Assembly (NCBI GenBank): GCA_963693315.1
Contig: OY856186.1
Span: forward strand, 305,986,661-306,050,660
From: Diogma glabrata
Taxonomy: Eukaryota; Arthropoda; Insecta; Diptera; Cylindrotomidae
Reading direction: 5' to 3'
Length of the DNA: 64,000 bases
The notes under the pieces are model-generated. The model had not been told where the DNA came from. It worked only from the letters and a program-made list of their open reading frames with translations, and ran no database searches. Both the position numbers and the translations under genes were made by a program. This document shows positions 52,007 through 63,475 of this stretch, in pieces. How positions within the stretch are numbered: the stretch's first letter is position 1; each line of letters opens with the position of its first letter.

Positions 52007-53168
52007 TGTAACGTCGGCCCATACGTCTAAATAACAATTCATATTTTCAAATCATTTCAAAGAAATTCTGTTTCAGTCAAATGAAATTCAAACATTCAAA
52101 TTTAAAACGAAATAAAAAAAACAATTCCGCAAAAATATATTTCCTAACGGAAAATAACAACGAAACACAAAGAAAACAAAAACTAAGAATTTCACACTAG
52201 TAGCTCTTCGTTGAAAAAATCATAATGGTTGTCAAAAAAATTAAAACGATTCATTCTAGTTTTAATTTCCAATCAAAAAAAACTTAAATTCGTTTTCGTT
52301 TCTAAAACAATAAAGATCGTTTCTTTTTCTGGTGTTCTTAGAAAAAAAGAAAAAACCTTGATTATTATTAAAATGTCGGTAGTTAATTATTAAATAACTA
52401 CATATCGATTTTCTGTAAAGTATCGATTTCTAAGCAAACATAAATATATGTAAATCCTATTTGGCTGTAGAAGTATAATCAATAAAAACTAGAGGATAAA
52501 ATTCTATGTGAATCGTACTATGTTTGTTTTATTTTCAACCGGTCTATGAAGGAACAGCTTATTTTCGTTCGACTTCCATAGACGATTATATGGACATACA
52601 TGTTACCACAACTAACGGGAGTGTAGTTGTTTTGTTTCTTTGAAGAGCAAATTAAGGAACCAATTCATTAGCAAGGAGGAATATTAATCTACATCATCTG
52701 TGAACAACAGGAATTGTGAACTTTATAATCACAATCATTGAAGATAAATCATCTCTATTTTCTTATAATAACAAAAGTGGTCTTTTTTGGCGGAGAACTG
52801 TGGAACGTGACTGTTTTGAGTCAAACTAGCAGCGAGATCAGAGACAAGTGTGGGAGAAAAGAAGCTGAGTGAAGGAAAGGGTAGAGTTCGAATATTGGAA
52901 AAGAAAAAAAGAAGGCTAGAACAAAAAAAAAGAAGATTATTACCATAGGCACGATATAGCAGCTGTTAGTCATTTTTATATTAATATTGTACACTATTTC
53001 ATGAATTTCTTTTTTCTTAAACTTATATAAATCATAGATTCTTAAATGTTAGAGTGAGGTTAGGGTCATAAATAAGAGATTTCCAATTCAAGGCTCGTTG
53101 AATGATATCCGATTCCGGTAGTTTTATTTGTAATTTTAATATTGTTGCAAAAAGTCCAAAGGTTTACA
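52007..53168 (+). mobile_element. 3' LTR of gypsy copy 3
   Basis: Starts TGTAACGTCGGCCCATACG, ends AAAAAGTCCAAAGGTTTACA, with AATAAGAGATTTCCAATTC near 53065; 1.16 kb. It is directly followed by the resumed family Y frame. An AATAAA-like signal (ACAATAAAGATCG, 52305) lies inside. Confidence 0.7.
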
Positions 53169-56100
53169 CTTCTTAAAAGCATTAGATGGCTGTTTTAAAA
53201 TATATACGGTTTTGAATTTGAAATATGCATTCGAAAGCGAAGTTGTATGGACATTTTTTCAAGTATTATTTTATGATATTACTAATAACAAAGAAACACT
53301 GCCAAGTAAAATTTTACGAATAATTGAAGACTTAAAAGCCTAATAAACATATATCTTTTTTTATATACATCGTACACATTTCGTAGATTTCAGTTTATCT
53401 TTTTTTTTTTCTATTCTCTGATATTGATTCACTCCGATTTCACGATGTTTGTTTGTTTCATTTGTCGTAAATCTTTTACAGATTTAAACGTATTGATTAA
53501 TCATCTAAAATTTTTGCAGAGTCTTTTTGCAACAAGCAGATATATTTGTGCGAGTTACGACATCCATATTCATTTTTTTTATAAAATAAAACAAACTATA
53601 AATTTGATAATAATTAAATATAATCATATTTCAATTTTATTCTCATAATAAAAATTGTAACATTTACATAAATTTCTTAATCTTATTTTTCATAAAGTAA
53701 AAATTCATATTAATCAAATTTCAATTTTATTTTCATAGAAAATTGTAACATAGAAATTAAAAACTAAAATTAAATAAATTCTTGGTTATCACATTACGAT
53801 TTTATTCTCACAGTAAAAGTTGCAACAAATGCAAAAAGCATTATTTCATAACTAACTTAATTAATTGAAAAACTAATGAGAATTAGAATATATTTGGATT
53901 AGAACGAATGAACATCGTTCATAAAATAAATTGTATAATTGTATTTTTTTTAATTGATTAAACTAAAGTGTTTACTATATTTTAAATCCAAGACTTTATT
54001 TTTATCGTTTGAGAACCTCAAACCTATAATTTGCGCAAGGTCAGTGCCCTCAAGTTTTTGACAGTATTAACTCCTTTAAGAAGCATTTGAAAGTTTGCTG
54101 TGAAAAAGAATTTGCTAGCAATAATACAAATTTAAGAACCAATAATTTTGAACTTTCAAACGACTTTATTTTAAATTCAGAATCAAAACAAGAACAGAAT
54201 TTTTCTGAAGCACTTGAACAGTCAATTGAGTCTATTGAAAATTCTGCTTTAACATTTTTATGCAAACAACATAGTCAAATGAATTTATCGCGGCAAGTTA
54301 TAACAGAAATTTCCTTAGGTATTAAAAATGTTCTTATGTCTGTAATTTCAAAAACACTAGAAAACTTGTTTCATCTGAGCTGCCATTAAATAGTCAACTA
54401 AATTTCAAAGCTCTTATTGATATTACTTCATCACCATTTGAGAACTTTGGTACTGAATATAAATTATTAAAATTGTTGCAGAGCAAAAACTTAATAGCTT
54501 TGACTATTCAATACATTATACATGATGAAGTAAATTGTATAGTTCAACGTTCTAGCGGGGTTTTAGGAACCAAAAAATCGAAGGGAGTTATGATGCCTAT
54601 ACAATTTCAGATTAAACAATTTTTTGAATTGCCTAACGTGCTAACTCGTACACTTGAAAATATGCCTACTTTAAATAGAAATACCGATAATCACAACTTC
54701 ATTAATGGCAAACTGTGGAAGGAGAAACGCTAAAGCTATAACGACACTGACATAGTTATCAAATACTTTGTATCAATGCTAGAATACATATTTACATACA
54801 TTTAGACAACATATTTGTGGCAATGCTTTTTGAATCGAAATCTAATTCAATGTATGGAAACGATATGCGCTTCTCGCCACTCATTAAAGAAATTGAAGAT
54901 TTAGCAAATAATGGAATTAATTTTAATTTAAGTGGCGTTAATTGTAAAGTTTATTTTGTTCTTGGTCTTATTTTAGGTGACAATTTAGGTTTGAACACTG
55001 CTTTAGGTTTCGTGAAGTCTTTTAATGCAGGATATTATAGCCGATTTTGTAATCGCCACAAATCTCTTTTTGCCCAAGATTTAGTAGAGCATAACGATAA
55101 TCTTCGTAAAAGATGAAAGTATGATTTAGATGTTTTTGAAAAAGATCCTTCCAATACCGGAATAGTAGAATGTTCCATATTTAACAAAGTAAAAAGTTTT
55201 CATGTTGTTAAAAATTTTGCAGTAGACATAATGCACGATATCTTCAAAGGTGTTTGTCATTATATATTTTGCAAGTCAATATTGTACTTTGTGCAAGATG
55301 CTAAATTATTTTCTCTTGATATATTGAATGCACGGATTCAAGTCTTTGCATATGGTGAACTGGAAATCGGCTATATTCCACCAACCATAACAATGAACCA
55401 TTTGCAGTCAAATCATATTGTTATATAATTATCGGTATTTCCTTTGATCCTTTTTATCCTCTAATATTTAAATTTTAATAACGGCTCCTATAATCCTGTC
55501 TGTAATTTATTTTTCTTTTTAATTTACCTTAGTTCCTAATCAGTAATTTTATGACAATAGTTTTGTTAAACTAAAAACAATAGAATAATAAAAAAATAAG
55601 AGACTAAAAACAATAACATAATAAAAAAATAAGAAACTCACACTGAATTGTTTATGATTAAGGATTAATTATATTCTTGTCGTAAAACCTTTTTGCCTTT
55701 TTCTTTTTGTAAAAACTATATTGTTTTTGTAATTAGGTATATTTTTGTGTTTGTATTTTAGTATTTAAGAAATGATATTTTTGTAAGAAAGACACTCTTG
55801 TTTTAGAAATCAATCTTTTAACAATTTTCTAATAAAAATAAATATTCTTTTTAAACATTGGATTCGTGTTTTAATATATATTTTTAATTCGATGAATCTT
55901 GAAACACGACAATACGAATATGTCAGTTAGAGAAATGTGGTGCTTTTTACACCATTTTACATTTTTCATGGGAGATTTAGTTCCTGAAGATAATGAAGTA
56001 TGGCTCTTTCTTATCAAATTTTTAAAACTAGTAGATATTATCTTGCAGCCAATTTTCAACCATAGCAAAATTTTATTGGTCAAAACGTTGGTTGTAACGT

Positions 56101-57444
56101 CGGGGAATTCTCATATATAATACTAAAACCAATTTCTATCTTTTTAGACCAAGCTCCCACGACACTTTAGTCTACCTCACATGTAACCTCTGTGCAATTG
56201 GGTTTAGCTTATATAACCTTTTTCAGAAAATATCTATCCAGTGGCCGACTTTCTCTTTTACGTTAATTAATATTTTTAATTAATTTTTGTAATCACTAAT
56301 TACAAAAGCCCACTTATTTGGAATGTAACCTCGCTGAAATTTCTTGATATAATTGAGACTTTTGTATAATTTAAGAAAATCTTGGTCTGCCTTGAGGTTT
56401 TTGTTTTAAAGTACCTGGCAGACCTGATTAAATGGATGAAAAATTGATGCCACAGCTACCCCACATGTAACCTCGCTGAAATTTCTTGACATAATTGAGA
56501 CTTTTGTTTAGTTACAAAAGACGTTGGTCGGCCTTGAAATTTTTGTTTTTAAGTGCCTGGCAGACCTAATTGAATGGATGAAAAATTGATGCCATAGTTA
56601 CCCTACATGTAACCTCGCTGAAATTTCTTGACATAATTGAGACTTTTGTTTAGTTACAAAAAATGTTGGTCGGCCTTGAAATTTTTGTTTTTAAGTGCCT
56701 GGCAGACCTAATTAAATAGATGAAAAATTGATGCCATAGTTACCCCACATGTAACCTCGCTGAAATTTCTTGACATAATTGAGACTTTTGTATAGTTACA
56801 GAAAACTTTGGTCGGCCTTAAGATTTTTGTTTTTAAGTGCCTGGCAGAACTAATTGAATGGATGAAAAATTGATGCCATATATACCCCACATGTAACCTC
56901 GCTGGAATTTCTTGACATAATTGAGACTTTTGTTTAGTTACAAAAAATGTTGGTCGGCCTTGAAATTTTTGTTTTTAAGTGCCTGGCAGACCTAATTGAA
57001 TGGATGTAAAATTGATGCCATAGTTACCTCACATGTAACCTTCTCCAGATTTTTGTATATAAAAGAGTACATCTTGTCTAATAAAAAAACATCTGTCGGC
57101 CTCGCAAAAAACATTAATAAATATAGCCGACGTTATTTTTAGTAAATGACATCGCGCGCGAGAATAATGCATTACACCAGCAGTTTGAATTTTAGAATGG
57201 TTCGGTAACAATTTTCAATAATTATATTTTTTGACATTTTATTGTTAATAATTTCGATGATATTGATAATTTAATAATAAACAATTTTCATGATTATTAT
57301 AATAATCTGGAACATTCTTACTATATACTTCCATACATGCATTAAAAAAAATACCCAAAACGCAGCAATCTTTGAAGTTTCATATCTCTTTGACTATTTT
57401 ACACACTTTTTTGTTTTATATACAATTTGTTTATTGCTACCACC

Positions 57445-58861
57445 CAGGTTAGAAATACCAAGGCTTATCGAATGGGCCAAGCTTGGAAAACTAAGAAATG
57501 ATTATCAAGGCATGGCCAAGTCTTAGTCTGATACATTTTGTCATACTAAGCCAATGGTTAAAATTGTTTATCTTTTCACTACTACATTTACTTTTGGGCC
57601 AAGGTTGGTCCAATGTTGAAACAAATTTATTGTAATTTTTATATAATTTCAGCATTTGTGCAATGATTGACTGTAACCAACAAATTTATAATATATGAGG
57701 GAATTTCATTACAATACCCGTGTAATAAAAGGCTAAGGGGCCAGACCTGAGCCAAACCCGCACAACAGCTTTTGGCGTTTGGGCCAGACTTAATATTTTC
57801 AAACGGCCCAAGTTTGTGCCAAGTTTGGACTGATGTCCTTGGGCCAAGTCTGGCAGATAAGACTTGGGCCAGATCTACCAAACCAATTTTTTTTCCACAC
57901 CTACTTTAAATGTGTGGAAAGAAGTTGTGGAAAGAGTTACATTTATAAAATTAGAGAAAGACTTAATATGGCTTGCACATGTTTACACTACATTAGACTA
58001 TGCAATAATGCGTAGCATTATAAACTGAATCTTGGTTCAGTCTAGGCATTTACAACTGGCCCAGACTGTAACCAAAGTTAACTAGCCAAGGATTGGCTCG
58101 CTAATACTGGGCCAAGATTGGTTCCTTGTTTAATAAATCATGCAATTCAATTCATAAACGGTCTAAGCCGGTCCAAATTCTCTGGATGGATAAAAATTAT
58201 AGTTTTTCATGGTGTTAAAAAAGTTAAGCTTTTTTATTATTCCATTACAATCTCAGTATTAATAATTTAGGGTCCATTCTTGTACTGAAGTTCCAAAATA
58301 TAATGGGCAGGAATGCGTAATAAAACATAATAAATTTAATTTTAAATTTCATTTAATTAATACATTCCATTTAATTAATTTTTTATATTATAATTATTTG
58401 TATATTAAAATATAATATTTCAAATTATAAATAGAAATAAAGTACAATATTTATTTTTTCTTTGATATAATAATTAAATTCAAGTTTTATACTTCTCGGA
58501 CACATTATTTGTACACATTTGTTTAGTGTATTAAAGATGACAGATAATAATGGCACATGGCTATTAATCATGGTTGAAACAACATTCAACCAATTTTATT
58601 TTAAAGCTTGTCTCAACGTTGTTCAACCTTAAAACAAGCTTGGCTCAATGTAAAAACAATCCTTTCTGCTTACCTGGGCAGAATTGGGCCAGCATTGTAT
58701 TTAAATATTGTTCCAATGTCTAAAAATAATAATGGTACGTGGTTATCATTTAAGGTTAAAACAACATTCAACCAAGTTTATTTTAAAGCTTGTCCCAACA
58801 TTGTTCGACCTTAAAACAAGCTTGGCTCAATGTCAAAACAATCCTCTCTGCTAACCTAGGC
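57445..58861. repeat. TGGCCCA-rich dispersed repeat, copy 2, with a 181-bp tandem duplication
   Basis: Starts ACCCAGGTTAGAAATACC; the right end read inward is GCCTAGGTTAGCAGAGAGG. 57720-58130 matches the reverse complement of 3540-3885. Within 58543-58861 a unit of about 181 bp (GGTTAAAACAACATTCAACC ... CTTGGCTCAATG) occurs twice. No coding sequence. Confidence 0.6.
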
Positions 58862-59867
58862 ATCGAGTGTGAAGCGTAAAACTACATTGTTCGACGTACT
58901 TTTAAGTGAAAAAAGAGTTTTACATATTTTTTCAAGTCGTTTAATTTTTTAATATACATATATAAAATAATTTGTTTTTCTAAAGGGTTGTTATTATGAA
59001 TAATTTAAAGTTTAAAATCTGTTTTGTATGTGAGGAAAAGGACAAAAATGTTACTATATTTACAGACAATAGTAATCCAGGCTTCAGATACCGACATACT
59101 CATTATTTTATTGGGTAATTATTATAAATTTTTGAACGTAGAAATATGGTTACAATGTTTTCATAACCATAATGACATTTTATATTATAATTGTTCACGT
59201 TTGGCAGAAATATTATGTGAACGATTATGCCGCAGTCTGCCTGGGTTCCACGCTTATACGGGATCAGACTATACAGCTGCCTTTGTTAAGAAAGGTAAAA
59301 TTCGGCCGTTCAAGAGTTTTACATATTTTTTCAAGTCGTTTAATTTTTTAATATACATATATATACATAATCACTCAAATTCCAAAATCTCTTTATATCA
59401 CCAATTGCTATTTTAGACGACGACAAAATGGAAAATTTGCAGGCGTTTACAGTAGAATTCTACAACATTAAAAATTGTAAAACTGTAAATGCTGCGAGAT
59501 ATGAAATATTTCAACAGTTCTACACTGCTAATAATCAGCATGAATATTTTTTTAAAAAACTAAAAAATTTTGACAGCTCTTTAATTCCTCCGTGCTGTTT
59601 TCTCTTCAACAAAAAGTATTACGCACTATTTTTATTAACTCTATGTGGCAAAACGCCACAAATGCTGAATGCATGGTTTATCGTCCTGAGGAAAACGGTT
59701 GGCTTCTCGAAGATCAAAAATTAAAACCACTTTGGTACAAAGGATCATCACTTCCTCAACGCGTAGAAGATGTTCTTCTACAGGACGATAAATTCTATGA
59801 GGAAAATGATGACGACGATGACAATGATCGAACAGAACTGGATTGTTTTGATGATATCGACGGATGA
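58862..59867 (+). pseudogene. PIN/FEN1-like protein inside the fold-back element
   Basis: Frames: VIQASDTDILIILLGNYYKF, CERLCRSLPGFHAYTGSDYT with AAFVKKGKIRPFK, an intron-like gap (about 59313-59415), DDKMENLQAFTVEFYNIKNC, SLQQKVLRTIFINSMWQNAT and ENGWLLEDQKLKPLWYKGSS followed by an acidic end and stop at 59865. SDTDIL and the GxHAxTGSD block resemble the acidic motifs of PIN/FEN1-like nucleases seen in animal mobile-element proteins. One frameshift at about 59600. A 50-bp sequence (GTTTTACATATTTTTTCAAG...) appears at 58915 and again in the gap at 59315. It may be the element's own gene or captured DNA. Confidence 0.5.
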
Positions 59868-60069
59868 CCGCTTTCTTGATGTAAATATGAAAGGACTTAA
59901 ATATTCTTTTTGTTTTCTACTATTATTTACTAGCAAAATATGATAAAAATTATAAAATTAAATATGAAATATTAAAATATTATTTTAAAAGTATTGAATT
60001 ATAATTGTTATTGTTAAAATTATTTGTAATAAAAAAATCTCTTGTATTAATTTCTTTTATCTAACTTTT
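59868..60069. other. Interior AT-rich spacer of the fold-back element
   Basis: No ORF. Contains AATAAA-like sequences (TAATAAAAAAATC near 60030) that could end transcription of the preceding gene. Confidence 0.4.
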
Positions 60070-63038
60070 TATGGATGTGTGGCAGTATATAGTAAGAATG
60101 TTCCAGATTATTATAATAATCATGAAAATTGTTTATTATTAAATTATCAACATCATCGAAATTATTAACAATAAAATGTCAAAAAATATAATTATTGAAA
60201 ATTGTTACCGAACCATTCTAAAATTCAAACTGCTGGTGTAATGCATTATTCTCGCGCGCGATGTCATTTACTAAAAATAACGTCGGCTATATTTATTAAT
60301 GTTTTTTGCGAGGCCGACAGATGTTTTTTTATTAGACAAGATGTACTCTTTTATATACAAAAATCTGGAGAAGGTTACATGTGAGGTAACTATGGCATCA
60401 ATTTTACATCCATTCAATTAGGTCTGCCAGGCACTTAAAAACAAAAATTTCAAGGCCGACCAACATTTTTTGTAACTAAACAAAAGTCTCAATTATGTCA
60501 AGAAATTCCAGCGAGGTTACATGTGGGGTATATATGGCATCAATTTTTCATCCATTCAATTAGTTCTGCCAGGCACTTAAAAACAAAAATCTTAAGGCCG
60601 ACCAAAGTTTTCTGTAACTATACAAAAGTCTCAATTATGTCAAGAAATTTCAGCGAGGTTACATGTGGGGTAACTATGGCATCAATTTTTCATCTATTTA
60701 ATTAGGTCTGCCAGGCACTTAAAAACAAAAATTTCAAGGCCGACCAACATTTTTTGTAACTAAACAAAAGTCTCAATTATGTCAAGAAATTTCAGCGAGG
60801 TTACATGTGGGGTAACTATGGCATCAATTTTTCATCCATTCAATTAGGTCTGCCAGGCACTTAAAAACAAAAATTTCAAGGCCGACCAACGTCTTTTGTA
60901 ACTAAACAAAAGTCTCAATTATGTCAAGAAATTTGAGCGAGGTTACATGTGGGGTAACTATGGCATCAATTTTTCATCCATTCAATTAGGTCTACCAGGC
61001 ACTTAAAAACAAAAATTTCAAGGCCGACCAACGTTTTTTGTAACTAAACAAAAGTCTCAATTATGTCAAGAAATTTCAGCGAGGTTACATGTGGGGTAAC
61101 TATGGCATCAATTTTTCATCCATTCAATTAGGTCTGCCAGGTACTTTAAAACAAAAATCTCAAGGCAGACCAAGATTTTCTTAAATTATACAAAAGTCTC
61201 AATTATATCAAGAAATTTCAGCGAGGTTACATTCCAAATAAGTGGGCTTTTGTAATTAGTGATTACAAAAATTAATTAAAAATATTAATTAACGTAAAAG
61301 AGAAAGTCGGCCACTGGATAGATATTTTCTGAAAAAGGTTATATAAGCTAAACCCAATTGCACAGAGGTTACATGTGAGGTAGACTAAAGTGTCGTGGGA
61401 GCTTGGTCTATTTCTCCGTTTATTTGAAATATATTTCAATCATCTTATTTCATTTTTCTCAATCAAAATAATAAAAATTTAAAAGTTTAAATTATAACGA
61501 ATAAACTTAATTTCGAAAAAAATAACGAACAAAAGAATTATAAATACAGAACTCGTTTGTCCGAGTAATATATTTTGTTTCTTCAACGTTGTTACATCTT
61601 CGTTTTCTTATGATGTGTCAAAAAAAACACATTTTTTTTATATAGATTCATTCCGTTTTTGACTGTCGAGCAAAATTAAAAATCAAAAATTAAGTTTGTC
61701 AATTTTCCATGTTCAAGTTGAAAAATAAAGAAATTGTATGGCAAAATGCTTATAAATTGAAAATTAAGTTGAAAGGAGGACAAAAGAGACAAAAATCAAT
61801 CATAATAAAAAGCAAAATTGTTATCATATACATATAGTGTTTTTACTTTCTTCTCCGCTTTGTCTTGGTCAGCCATGACAGATCAAATATAATTATCGAA
61901 CAATATTAGCAGAAGGAAGGCAGGATTGGAGGTAATACTGAACAATATTAGCAGTGGGAAGATAGAATTGAAGGGAAGGATTGTGTTAAAAGATATAGTG
62001 CTCATAATCACTGAATGGCATTGGGAAGGACGGGCATACTACTAGCAAAAAAAAAGAAATTTTGATTTGGAAAAGTAAAACAACTGAGCAGGATATTTGG
62101 AAGGAAAGTTTTTGGTGTCGACAGTACTGCAGGCCGTGAGATTTTTTTTATTATTGTTAATTATAATTATTTAGTAGTTGGTTAAAATTAAGGTTGAATC
62201 ACCTTTTTGTATATATATATATATATAATGTCTTAAGAAGGGAAGGAAAATAAGAGATTTCTGAAGTGGATTCGTCTTTATGACGATTCTGTTCTCCGTT
62301 GTAATATTTCGGTGTAATTGTTATTCATTAGTTTTCTAATAAAAGTCCAATTCAAAGCAACATAACATTAACAACATGGTTTCTGAAATGAATGAAATGT
62401 ATATACATCTATTTAATGAAACTTTAAAATCTAAATTTCATTTCTTACTTCATTACCCCACAATTATTGAACAGAGTGGTCCATTAAAATATTTGAGCTG
62501 TTTTAGGTTTGAATCAAAACACCAATCTTTAAAGTCATATTCAAATAATGTTAATAATCGAATCAATATTTCATGGTCATTAGCTCTTAAATTACAAATA
62601 AGTAGCGCATATAGAACTCTAAAACAAAGAGGATTTGAAAAAAGGATTTAAGGAGGATTTGAAAGGTTCATGTTTTGTAAAAATTGATATAAATAACGAA
62701 CCTTATCAGACTCTATTAAACAAAACCAATTTTCTAAGTTCTCTTTGTATATCGGCATATGAAGCTACAGAAGTTGAACTAAACGGAACCATACATAAAA
62801 AAAACGTTTATATCACTCAATGTGATACTGACCTGAAAGTTTTTAGAATAGATTTAATTTAAAAAAATGATGAAAATGTATTTTTTTTTATGTTATGAAT
62901 TAGAGATTAAGTATTTTGATGAGCATTTACAGGCGTATGTTATTGGCAAGGAAATTGAAATTCCCTTTATTATCCTGAGTGAAAATTTCACTTCTCTTCC
63001 AATTCATGTGCATATCACTGCCAAGTGCCAACAATAAA

Positions 63039-63313
63039 AATGTTATTAGACTGAAATATTTTTGATATATAATATTATTTATTATTTGACATCATATAAT
63101 AAGTGTGTCCGTCTTGACTAAAATAACTTAATCACTTTTTTATTAGCTGTCAGAATTTGTTAAAATAAGTTGTGAATCCAAACAAAATTTTATTTAATAA
63201 ATTTAATATTAGTGTACTTATTGTGTTTTAAAACTGTAAGTAATTTTATTTAATTAATCAATAAATTATTCTTAATAATTAAAGTGATTTCAAAAATATT
63301 TAAACTGATTTAT
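63039..63313. other. Non-coding spacer
   Basis: AT-rich; nothing recognised. Confidence 0.5.
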
Positions 63314-63475
63314 ATGATGTCTACATCATCAGATTGTGATACCATGGACCGACCTGATTTATCATTGTCGCTAGGTATTCGGCGCCCGAAAATATATAAA
63401 AATTAGGACAATTTATTAGAATATTATTTAGATGAGGAATTTCGAAGAAGGTATTTTTTTAAATCGGTTTGATTA
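63314..63475 (+). pseudogene. Possible Harbinger transposase N-terminus
   Basis: ATG at 63317 reads MSTSSDCDTMDRPDLSLSLG, RRPKIYKN, a stop, then DNLLEYYLDEEFRRRYFFKS. An RPxxYxxRxDxxxxYxDxEFxxRYRFSK pattern fits the N-terminus of another PIF/Harbinger group. One in-frame TAG. Weak evidence because the catalytic region is outside the window or lost. Confidence 0.35.

Larger units (their letters stand above)
49633..53341 (+). pseudogene. Family Y gene (unclassified mobile-element protein), split by a gypsy fragment
   Basis: Left part: ISKDFAAIFGEKKSMGLFDN and WSNFVLKFPIIVSQIKDKKT, an intron-like gap with AG at 49849, then AILSLLLHSILQPVRRIEIK, FWRPSISTSQDSFLIHVYTE and LGCQPYIIAVGDNIF up to about 50140. 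Right part (53169-53341): FLKALDGCFKIYTVLNLKYA, SEVVWTFFQVLFYDI and a stop at 53341. The same blocks occur at 21191-21650. The N-terminus is missing, cut at the 47-bp terminal sequence. The family occurs as uncharacterised proteins in insects and other animals. It lies just upstream of gene X in the same orientation, suggesting a two-gene element. Function unknown. Confidence 0.5.
56145..61410. mobile_element. 5.3-kb fold-back element with 1.2-1.3-kb inverted arms
   Basis: The arms run from TAGACCAAGCTCCCACGACA inward, about 56145-57343 and 60070-61410, and look nearly identical. Inside each arm are tandem units of about 142 bp (CATGTAACCTCGCTGAAATT...), five on the left (about 56327-57030) and six on the right (about 60500-61230), which explains the length difference. 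Long arms of tandem repeats are the hallmark of Foldback/Galileo-like transposons. The interior holds a TGGCCCA-rich repeat and a PIN/FEN-like gene. No clean target duplication was found beside the ends. Confidence 0.8.
56093..62376. mobile_element. Solo LTR with target duplication TGGT, split by a fold-back element
   Basis: Starts TGTAACGTCGGGGAATTC and ends CATAACATTAACAACA, flanked by TGGT (56089-56092 and 62377-62380). Removing it and one TGGT restores the family X frame (KTLV then SEMNEMY). The LTR signature AATAAGAGATTTCTG (62251) and AAAAGTCCA (62341) are present. Without the fold-back element it is about 1.02 kb. Confidence 0.8.
53444..63038 (+). pseudogene. Family X gene: zinc-finger mobile-element protein, split by LTR and fold-back element
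   Basis: Starts MFVCFICRKSFTDLNVLINH, a C2H2 finger, with a second finger-like CPQVFDSINSFKKHLKVCC at 54045. Further blocks: FENFGTEYKLLKLLQSKNL, GVMMPIQFQIKQFFELPNVL, LILGDNLGLNTALGFVKSFN, YYSRFCNRHKSLFAQDLVE, KNFAVDIMHDIFKGVCHYIF, MWCFLHHFTFFMGDLVPED, and after the insertions (62381 on) EMNEMYIHLFNETLKSKFHF, CFRFESKHQSLKS and, in shifted frame, FDEHLQAYVIGKE to a stop at 63036. Frameshifts at about 54385, 54730 and 62640, plus a 450-bp interruption at 55435-55890, show decay. The conserved Asp/Glu/His-rich blocks suggest an enzyme, but I cannot assign catalytic residues. Relatives are uncharacterised proteins in many animals. 53571-54030 and 55435-55890 hold AT-rich non-coding DNA. Confidence 0.55.

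Noticed and set aside
53424..53648. 74-codon ORF read as a single small gene
   Set aside because: Only its start (from 53444) is meaningful, as the first zinc-finger exon of gene X; the rest is AT-rich filler.
56327..57030. Possible CRISPR or satellite array of 142-bp units
   Set aside because: The units are internal to transposon arms and occur inverted in the second arm.
57029..57211. Identical 60-codon ORFs at 57029 (-) and 60202 (+), and the pair at 56708/60523
   Set aside because: They are the same sequence seen twice because of the inverted arms; no protein features.
56141..61420. 9-bp target duplication for the fold-back element (ATTTCTATC/ATTTCTCCG)
   Set aside because: Only 6 of 9 bases match and the left copy is not adjacent to the terminus; not reliable.
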